Assembly: GCF_032854445.1 (NCBI RefSeq) | Contig: NC_088303.1 | Span: 22,453,501-22,517,500, forward strand | Length of the DNA stretch: 64,000 nt | Direction of reading: 5' to 3' | Source: Liolophura sinensis | Taxonomy: Eukaryota; Mollusca; Polyplacophora; Chitonida; Chitonidae | Part shown: piece after piece, positions 1 to 10,383 of the stretch | Layout of the letters: the number at the start of each line of letters is the position of its first letter | How positions within the stretch are numbered: the first letter of the stretch is position 1 | Made by a program: the position numbers and the translations under genes | Notes under the pieces: model-generated | The model's input: only the letters and a program-made list of their open reading frames with translations | The model's database searches: none | What the model was told of the DNA's origin: nothing

Positions 1-524
1 GTGGAGGCGGGGGAATACTTAGAATTTCTTCCCCGAAGCTCGAAATGAGCATTTCATTACCGCGCACACCCTTCTTCCAACGTATCGGATAATTAATTTG
101 TCTTTTCACTGAATACATTAAAATAAAGCTTTGACATTGCACTGCTTCACATTTGGATGCTGGCTGATGTTAAAGTAAAACGTAAATGGAATGTGTATGT
201 ATGAATTTTCACATCAGAGGACAATATTTAATGTCGCCGTATTTTTTATAACGTAACAACTCAAGAGTATAGGCTAAAGGTTGGTGAGGGGCGATAAATG
301 TTTTAATTTACTTACACCGTATCCTTACTCTAACCACATGTAGATATAGTAACATCAGTACATATTTATTCGTCTCCCCACTGAATCAATCATCTATTCT
401 ACCCCCTACACCCAGATTTATTCTGTTGAAATAAACGAGAGAGTGTTAAGCGGTAGGCCGCATGGTGTTCTTTTACACTTTAACACACTTACACTGTGAT
501 CTTAACAGAGTATCCCGTGCGCAG

Positions 525-690
525 GAAGGTCTGCCAGAAACCTGCGGATGGTCGCGAGTTTTACCCGGGTTCTGTCTGGTTTCCTCCCACCATAATGCTG
601 GCCGCCGTCATGAAATTCGTGAAATTCGTGAAATATTATGGAGTACGGCGTAAAACACCAATCAAATAAATAAACCAATAAATTACAGAA
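525..690 (+). mobile_element. SINE family A, 3' half
   Basis: Matches the 3' half of the full copy at 6311-6579: CCTGCGGATGGT, TTTCCTCCCACCATAATGCT, then TACGGCGTAAAACACCAATC and an (AAATA)n tail. The tRNA-like head is lost. Confidence 0.85.
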
Positions 691-1379
691 TGTGTACTCC
701 ACACATAACATTGTTCGTTAAACCCCAAGCATACATATATAACATTGTTTATCAAAAACCATATCCATTGTTAATAATTCTTGGCACAGCCTATTTGATT
801 TAAACCATACACTCCGTGCAGTGGTACCCAGGACATTGCCCCCAAGTGTCTATTTTGTGTTAAGTCCAGTTGGGCCTCAAACATATCCTATTTGATTGAG
901 CAGATTTTGCTCGTGTTCAGCAAAGGCTCTACACCGTCGACTATATGTTTGAATTGTTTGACAGCGTCCATTGGTCTATATCATAAATATGATTATTAAC
1001 ACATTTCTATAATCACCTTTTTCAGATTATATATGTATACATTTCTGGATTGTGTTTTTAAAGATACAAATTGGTTTTTGACTATTACCTGACGTTTTTA
1101 ATTATGTCCAATTATTTAGTTTGATTTTGAACGTTTTCAATTTCGTGTCGAAACCATTTTTCTGAGATGGCTCCATGTTTAAACATGTTCTCGCCACAAT
1201 ATGGCCCCTGTGTTGCCCACATGGCTATAAGCCTTAATCATACATTCAGTCATTCGTTCAGTGGTACATTAAAATTGATGCCCTCCAGTTTCCTTATCAT
1301 CTCATCTGGTATAACGGCGACATATCTAACAAACACCATTGTCAGCAAAGGTGATATTTTTAAAAGCTACCGGTACTCA

Positions 1380-1800
1380 AAAGAAAGTCAACCTCTATCA
1401 CTATGCGATTTATCCCGACCTGTGACCCATCCACATTCATGATCAATCCCAATCCGTTGACAACACAATTCCGTCATCATTTCCAATCGTTGTCTAATCG
1501 CTTTCTCTGATCTGCCCAATCCATTGTCAATACCATTCTGTTCTCAAGTCCCATTCCGTGATCAACTCCTATTTGTTAACCCCATTCCATGATCAAATCC
1601 GTTGTCAACCTCAATCCCGCCCCATGATCATTCCCATTCCGTATTCAAAACAGATTCGTGATGAATTCATATGGGTCCCATTTCTTAATGAATCCCAAAA
1701 AAAACCTCTTACCCCAGGTCACTGATCTATCCCAATCTGTTGTTATTCCCATTCCGTTCTTAAACTCAGTTTGTTGTCAGTATCGATTCATGATTAACCA
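1380..1800. repeat. Degenerate short tandem repeat (CCATTCCGTGATCAA-like)
   Basis: Units of about 30 bp built on CCCATTCCGTGATCAA / CCAATCCGTTGTCAA recur with heavy decay. The rest of 1-1980 (SINE aside) shows no exon I can support. Confidence 0.6.
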
Positions 1801-1988
1801 TGATTTAGGAATCAGTGATCTCCACGTTATACTACGAAGGAAAGATTAGGAAATAGTATTTTTAGTCATATTCATCACCTCTCCCACTGATCGGTTAGTT
1901 CATTCTTCCTTTCACTCAGTCATTTTTTCACTCCTTCAATTCCTTCATTCGCCTGTTAAGTTTAAAAAGAAGAGGTCATATAGCATAC

Positions 1989-2079
1989 CTGGGTCGTGAG
2001 GACTGTGACCAGTACTGGCGTAATCATACCCACGAGCCCCGTTACTGTCATCAAGATACCCAGTAGTATACTGGCGTGT
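1989..2079 (-). CDS. SLC17-like exon 10 (TM11)
   Basis: Acceptor GTGTTTCAG, donor GTATGC. Encodes H-A-S-I-L-L-G-I then G-L-V-G-M-I-T-P-V, parallel to the family Y-A-G-I-L-x-G-I and P-G-M-V-x-P. Ends in phase 0. The final W-x-x-V-F exon was not found in 1-1980. Confidence 0.87.
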
Positions 2080-5000
2080 CTGAAACACGTCATTTATTTG
2101 AATATCACCCATAGATTGTTTATATCTGACTTGCTACTGATGGCATTCACAGGCTTCAAAATGTATCGGCTGCATTTGTCGATTTAGTTGTACTGTCAAA
2201 ACAGAAAAAATGTGTTGATGAGCGAATACTGCATTGCTTTACATAAAACTAATGCTTACTTGTTGAGAAGCTATTTGGACTGAGAATGAAAGTGTTAACG
2301 CCATCAAAAACCACATCAGGATGTTCTCCATTGAGGTGATTAATAAATCGATCGACCTATATTCGACCGGAATATTGGGTTCTGTAGTCTACAAACACTA
2401 GTCTAAACCAATCTGGATTAAAGAACCAAGTAAATACTCACCTTGGAGCTATGTCGGTGAGGTTCACCCGGATAGTTAGCATTCCGGCTGAGGAGGAGGT
2501 ACCAGCGATCACCAGCAGGACTACGGCGTACAGGCGCTGGTCACTGGTTAGGTAGGCTAGACCAAACAGCGCTCCGCCCGGCACTACAAACCCTGTAGAG
2601 AGAATCGTACGCCCACAAAAGATGGAAGTGATGTATTGAGTTACTGATTCATGCTTACACTAACTGAAGGATTGCAGAATGGTTTGGTAGACGAACTGAA
2701 GGACACACTGACATCTTGTCAAAATAATCCATTTACGATATCTTTAGGTCATTTATTCGTGTTGGCCTTGCTGATTTACTGGAAAATTTCACTAAAGATC
2801 GTTTGAGGGAGCGAATGGTTTAGCCACAGCGACAATATTGGGGTCTAATTATAAAGGCGAAAGATCGATTCTGGTGGCTATGTGTTTGCTAATCCATTGT
2901 AAGATGATTAAACAGCTGATAGATCCACTGACTGGGAAATTGGGTTGTACATAATTCATTTATATACACAAAAACAGAGGAGGATTCATTTTACTAGTAC
3001 AGGCGTATTAACATCGTTTAAAGCTACCTGTACGCTTGCTACTTATCTCTCTTACAATTGATTGCTGTTTTATCCGGTGAAAGGGATCCGGAAACCTTTG
3101 CTCGATTAGGTCTACCTCACAGCTTGAGGATCCTTTTACGTGCTCGTATACCCTTGATTAAATCGATAGCTGATGTGATCGATCTGTGCACTCTTGCCTG
3201 TGCCCAAGGAGAATCAAGAATTAGCCGTACCTATACAAAAGAATAACTTTCTGGTAGCTGACACGGACAGGTATTTCTTCCTGATAAACATATCAGACAC
3301 AAACCCGCACAAAATCGCACCAAGTAGTCGTCCAAAGGCGGGCAATGTGGACAGAAGACCATTCTGAAAACAACAGGATCACCAAAAAGTCAACCTGGCC
3401 TTACACAGTTCCATGACACATGCAGGTGTCCAGCTGTTTACATCGTGTAAATCAGACAGTCAAAAAGCAGGCCCCTTGCACAGTTGACAGTAACTGATTT
3501 ATTTATTTATTTGATTGGTGTTTTGCACCAGACTCGAGAATATTTCACCAATACGACGGCGAGATTAGTTCACACTTGAATTGTGTATGAATGTAATACA
3601 CAAAAGTACACGTCAGTTTTCAAAATACCCTAATAATACTTTTCAAAATTAGGGTGCAAGCTAAGATATTAAGCACTTTCTAACAATGTAGATGTACGAC
3701 CAACATAAAAAATTTTGAAACCGGCTCCCCGTGGTTTGCGACCATTGGTAAAGCCGAGAAGCGATTTTCACTGGAATAGCTTTTCTTATACAGACCATTT
3801 TACGATAACGCAAGGCAAATGTATGCCAGCATGAACAACTCTATGCCAAATTATTAACTGTGCTTTAAATTTCTCCTTGGAAATTTTGCGTTATCCTTTG
3901 TAGAAAAAGGCTATGTTCAAGCAAATCGTTTTCGTGAAAATTGAGCACGGGAAGCGATAATATATTGGTCATGCGCGTTACACACCTGCTCTATGGAGAA
4001 ACGCAGGACATCCCTCATGTACATAGGCACGTTAAGTTGTTGGACGAGCTGACAGAAGACGTTGACAAACTGACTGACGATGCAAGCCCAAAGCGGAAGT
4101 GACTTCATCATGTGAATCCACGGTAACCGCCTGATCTGAAAAAAAAAAGAAAATAAAAAAAGACGAAACACATTGCTTACACAGTAAAGCTAATGGGAAC
4201 ATTTTTCACTTCTGTGATACTGATAATGTCTTTGCCATTTTAAGAAGCCCAAAGAATATAGTTGTAGAGGGCTGGAAACCTCTGTTGCCTCAAACAAAGC
4301 ATGGAAGTCACTTACGGAAAGGTACACATGGAAGTTATAAAGTGCTATAAAAGGTCGGACTTGACACTTAAATTCTACCAAAGTCATTCACTATATATAC
4401 GAAACGTGATAAAATAAGCGTAGGGGAGGTGTTGGGGAGTGGGGTGGGAGTTGGGGTGGGTGTGGTCATGCCCGAGTGGTGAGGATGGTTCTAGGACAAT
4501 CGCAAGAACGGTCAATTTGTGGATGCCTCCGCTTTTGCTGATTGTGAGGCCTTGACACATTCAAAAAATAATCTGTTAAATTGCCCACAAAGTCAATTGT
4601 CTGAGTGATGCTAGAATGCATTCTGCTATTTCAAAAGGTTATTCACTTAAATATAACAAACATATTCCATTAATTCAACATACAGATTATATTACAGGAT
4701 ATTATGTGACTCAGTATTATGTTATAACAACAGCTTCACTCATGTTACAATTAACAGATTAATTTTGAGAGTACTCGGTTATGTTGTCATAGTACTGCAG
4801 ATGGTTGTGGGTTGCCCGGTTCCTCCCACAATAATGCTGGCCGCTGTCGTATAAGCGAAATATTCTTGAGTATACGGCGTAAAACACCAATGAAATAAAT
4901 AAATAAATTTAGCAATAAAATTAGCAGTTCCCATTTGAAATCATTTTATAACCATGCTTAAGTTCAAACTATGGTATATAACATACGAGTGTCGCTCAGG

Positions 5001-8000
5001 TACCTCTTTCTTGTGAGACCGTGTCATGCCAGACAATATGTAATGGCGCTCAATCTCGGAAACTCTCGGGTGTTTCTCGGGCGAGTCGTAGACACAAAGC
5101 AGAATCCAGAGTATCCAGAGCAATGCTACCCCGCCTGAAACAAGAAAAGGTTTTCCATGTTAAATTTTAGTGAACTAAAGATTCAAACGTGACCAGTTTA
5201 GGGTTGGGTGAGGGATGTGTGTGGATGGGTGTAATGCTGGAAAGAGGTAAACGGCGGTTAGATTATTCAAGTATAGCCATTAGACGCGGGACGGACAAAG
5301 GCTCCAGCGGACAAAAAAAACCCAAAAAAAAAGCCGCTGACAAAGCCGTGCAATCCTCCCCTTCCTCCGGCGGACATAAACCCCGGTTGACAAAAGCCTC
5401 TCGATCAGTATTAAGTGTAGGTGGGAAATAACTTAAGTTGTTTGTTTGTTTGAGAAAACTTAAAACATTCCTCCTGAAATGACGTTTCAGATTTCAATAC
5501 ATGTTTGCGATCATTAAAACCTCTTCACACTCGTTTAGTCTCCTTGTATTCTAACCGTTTTTGAATACATCGGAAAGAGATATATCTCTCGGCGGTATAC
5601 CGACCTCCATAGTCGACCTCCATTCCAGGCTTATCTGAAACCTAAAGCTGGTGTTAGGCTTTTTCCTATTGTTATTGTTATTGTTATTTCCTAACACAAA
5701 TCTCAGACAACCAAAAGAGACAAAACATGCTTGTTTCGATCTTTTCGGAGTGTAGTTTCATTTTTCCGGATTTCGGGGAATAATACATAAATTTTAATTT
5801 ACGCAATTAAAGTGGAATGCTGCCGATTTAACGTTAAGATCAATGATTCGTTTTATTTATCATATGCACCAATGCAGGGTATATGCAATAGGGAAAAATA
5901 CACAGTAGCCTACAAAAAAATTATTATTTCTTATTCCTTTTAAGAGTATTCAAAACTAATATTTTTCTTGTGAACTACGATAATCAAATGTTTTAAATAC
6001 ATCTGTTCAAAAAGACAACATAAGATGCCTAACATAACAAAAGATGTAAACCGACTCAAAATGCATACATGATGGCAGGCGTGAGGTGATACTGTGAGTC
6101 GTAGTAAGTTATAACCTGTATGCCAAGCAATCTAGTATAGTGGTAGTGTGTAGAATAAACTTATATTTGCTCGATGGAAAACATTCGATAATAATATTAG
6201 AGACATCAGAGACAGTCATTTTGGCGATATTGTTTTGAAAACGTACGTGTACAACGCTTATGAGAGGAAAGCTGTTGAACCCGAGAGACAGATAAGCGTT
6301 GATCACAAATATTGGGGCCTCCGTGGCTCAGTTGGTTAGCGCGCTTGCGCAGCGTAATGATCCAGGAGCCTCTCACCAATGCCGTCGCTGTGAGTTCAAG
6401 TCTCATGCTGGCTTCCTCTCCGGACATACATGGAAAGATATGCCAGCAACCTGCGGATGGTGGTGGATTTCCCCCGGGCTGTGCCCGGTTTCCTCCCACC
6501 ATAATGCTGGCCGCCATTCGTATAAGTGAAATATTATTGAGTTCGGCGTAAAACATCAATCAAATAAATAAATAAATAAATCACAAATTTTTGGATGAAA
6601 AAAAAAAACAAAGTTACACTGTATGAATTCCCGCCAACAAATATTTGATATCATGTTTGTTAGACTGTCGGATATGATTTGTCGGTTAATTAAGACGACG
6701 GATCTTTTGTCCGCCGAGGCTTTTGTCCCCCGGGGCTTTTGTCCTGGATTCTCCTTGACTGCAGTACTGGTTTATGTTTAAGATGACTGACTAAGTGACT
6801 GAGTGACTGACTGAGGAAGCTTACTGAAGATGTAGAAGACGAGGGGCCATCCTCCCGCCAGCGGTATATCACACAGCAGGCCCGGGACAGCATATGATAT
6901 CACGTTACCTAAGTTTGCACCTGGCGGAGAAAACAGACACGCATTATCCTAAGTAGAGGTCATCGTAAAGAAATGAAACAGAAGAAGAAACTTTTTGAAT
7001 GTGAAAACACTATGTGAGATGGAGCATATACTCGAAGGAATAAATTTATTTTTTTTTATCTATTTATTTATTTGATTGGTACTCAAGAATATTTCATTCA
7101 TTAGACGGCGGCCAGGATTATGATGGAAACCTGGGAGAGCCCGAGAGAAACCCACGGACCATCTGCATGATGCTGTAAGCATCAGTAGGAAGGAAAACAA
7201 AACTACATCTGCAGATATCATTTATTTTAATCTTTTTTTCACTGAATACAGTCAACTGTATAAATTTTAATTTTGGTCGTATGAACCATATTGAAAACGT
7301 ATTTGACCTGAGAACTTTTTCGACACCTTAATGTCCAGGTGTGAATAAAATTCTAATGAACCTTACTCATGTAGTGTGTGTGTGTGTGTGCACAAAAAGA
7401 GAACCTTACATTGAACACTCTTTTTCAAACCAGACAAAGGTCGGTGTGGGGTCATTGGTGACACAGACTATCAACACTGTTTACTGATCCCGCCTTACAA
7501 ACTAATCACGTCGCAGTATATAATTTACTGCGAAAATAGGCTCATCAAAAAGAAGATATAGTTTCATTCCACTGATTCTTAAGAGTTGATTTTCTTTCTC
7601 TGCAAGCAAAAACTCTCAAAAGAATCCTGAGTAACAATTTCGTGCATCAGGTCATCCACACAAATGTTGCATGATTACAAGTAGAGGAAGCACTCGTACA
7701 TCTTACCTGAAAAGCAGAAGGCAATCATCTTCGCCCTGTCGAACACCGGGGCCCACTTCGTCAACAGAGCCTGAACAGCAGGGTTGAACATGCCCTTATC
7801 AACAAGAAAAACAACCAACATGGCAAGGTTAAAAAATAATAGATGTGGATCAAATTAAAAGCTTACAATTCTTACGTATTCAGCCTGTAGCTGACCCACA
7901 GAAATTACCCTGTAGTGCCACTGCAAACTTTGTCCATAATACACAAGTAGTGTAACTGTGACTAGTAGTACACAGGTAGTATAACTGTGACTAGTAATAC

Positions 8001-10349
8001 ACAGGTAGTATAACTGTGACTAGTAATACACAGGTAGTATAACTGTGACTAGTAATACACAGGTAGTGTAACTGTGACTAGTAATACACAAGTAGTGTGT
8101 AACTGTGACTAGTAATACACAGGTAGTGTAACTGTGACTAGTAATACACAGGTAGTGTAACTGTGACTAGTAATACACAGGTAGTATAACTGTGACTAGT
8201 AATACACAAGTAGTGTGTAACTGTGACTGGTAATACACAAGTAGTGTAATTGTGACTAGTAACACACAAGTAGTGTAACTGTGACTAGTAATACACAAGT
8301 AGTGTGTAACTGTGACTAGTAATAAACAAGTAGTGTAACCGTGACTAGTAGTACACAAGTAGTGTAACTGTGACTAGTAATACACAAGTAGTGTGTAACT
8401 GTGACTAGTAATACACAAGTAGTGTAACCGTGACTAGTAATACACAAGTCGTGTAACTGTGACTAGTGATACACAGGTAGTATAACTGTGACTAGTAATA
8501 CACAAGTAGTGTTACTGTGACTAGTAATACACAAGTAGTGTGTAACTGTGACTAGTAATACACAAGTAGTGTAACTGTGACTAGTAATACACAAGTAGTG
8601 TGTAACTGTGACTAGTAATACACAGGTAGTGTAACTGTGACTAGTAATACACAGGTAGTGTAACTGTGACTAGTAATACACAGGTAGTATAACTGTGACT
8701 AGTAATACACAAGTAGTGTGTAACTGTGACTGGTAATACACAAGTAGTGTAATTGTGACTAGTAACACACAAGTAGTGTAACTGTGACTAGTAATACACA
8801 AGTAGTGTGTAACTGTGACTGGTAATAAACAAGTAGTGTAACCGTGACTAGTAGTACACAAGTAGTGTAACTGTGACTAGTAATACACAAGTAGTGTGTA
8901 ACTGTGACTAGTAATACACAAGTAGTGTAACCGTGACTAGTAATACACAAGTCGTGTAACTGTGACTAGTGATACACAGGTAGTATAACTGTGACTAGTA
9001 ATACACAAGTAGTGTTACTGTGACTAGTAATACACAAGTAGTGTGTAACTGTGACTAGTAATACACAAGTAGTGTAACCGTGACTAGTAATACACAAGTC
9101 GTGTAACTGTGACTAGTAATACACAAGTAGTGTGTAACTGTGACTAGTAATACAAAAGTCTAGAAACTGTGACTAGTGATACACAAGTAGTGTAACTATG
9201 ACCAGTGATACACATGTAGTTTCAATGTGACTAGTATTTCGGCATTTTATTTTGCCATTCCATCATCAAATGTGAGTCTCCTCATAATAGCAAAATAAAG
9301 TGCCGAATTATTGAGTCACAATGCATGGAATCCCTGCATATAAAATAAAATGCCAGGAACAGGAATGTCTCGTTCTTTTTTAATTTTGAATGAATTTCTA
9401 CCCAAGCTCAAGATCTACCCAAGATCTTAATGGCGATGTTAATGCCGAGATTGTTGGACATATACAACAATCAACATACATTGTTGTTTACCTCTGAACA
9501 TTGATTTATTTATTTATTTGATTGGTGTTTTATGCCGCGTACTCAGGAATATATCAGGCTGATCGACGGCGATCAGCATGATAGTGAGAGGATACCGGAC
9601 AGTAGCTGGCAGACCTTCCCACGTATGACCGGAAAGGAAGCCAGCATGAGCTGGACTTGAACTCACAGCGATGGGATTAGTGAGAGGCCTCGGAAGGCTT
9701 TGCCTGATTTCCTCTCTAAACAATGCTGGCCGCCTTCGTATAAGTGAAATATTCTTCAGTATGGCATAAGAAAAATAAATAAATAAATAAATTCTTACCA
9801 AAGCAAACCCCAATATAACACGGAGTGTGAAGACCAGCCAGGGACTCTCCCAGGCTAAGGGAGGTGTCGTGGCCGTGGACAAAACCGCACATGACGTGGC
9901 AACCACCAGGACCCATTTTCCACCATAACGTGTAGACAAGTAGCCACCTATTATAGGGGATACCAGTCCGCCATAAAACTGGGCGGAGAGGATGAAACCT
10001 TGGGTTTCTTCGCTCCAGTCTAAGGACGTGGTCTGAAAATTATCAGTATAGACCATTGAATGAAGTGAGGTTAAATTTTATGCCTACTGATTACCAAAGC
10101 ACAAAGTCGTACAGCCACGTTAATTAATATTCACAGAACTGCCCAGTTATGATTGCCTCTTTTTTGTTTAGTTTAGGGACTGAATGCTTTTCCCCAACTG
10201 AGTTTTATTTAGAACTGTCTACACTAACACAAGTACGAGGATTTACTTAAAGCAGCCATTAAATCTCAGAAGTTTGTTTACTGGTGTATTGACAAAGTGT
10301 GTATGTACGTACGCATGTAGATATGTATGTATGTGTGTACGTACCTATG

Positions 10350-10383
<34 letters not shown>

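Noticed and set aside
1-120. Possible last exon of the SLC17-like gene on the minus strand
   Set aside because: A frame ending S-F-R-A-S-G-K-K-F-stop vaguely recalls the family C-terminus, but there is no W-x-x-V-F block and no acceptor of the right phase.
5189-5431. Lys-rich 80-residue open frame
   Set aside because: It covers the degenerate GGACAAAAGCC repeat inside an intron.
8167-8950. Open frames with repeated TTCVLLVTV
   Set aside because: They come from the intronic minisatellite and no splice or start evidence supports them.
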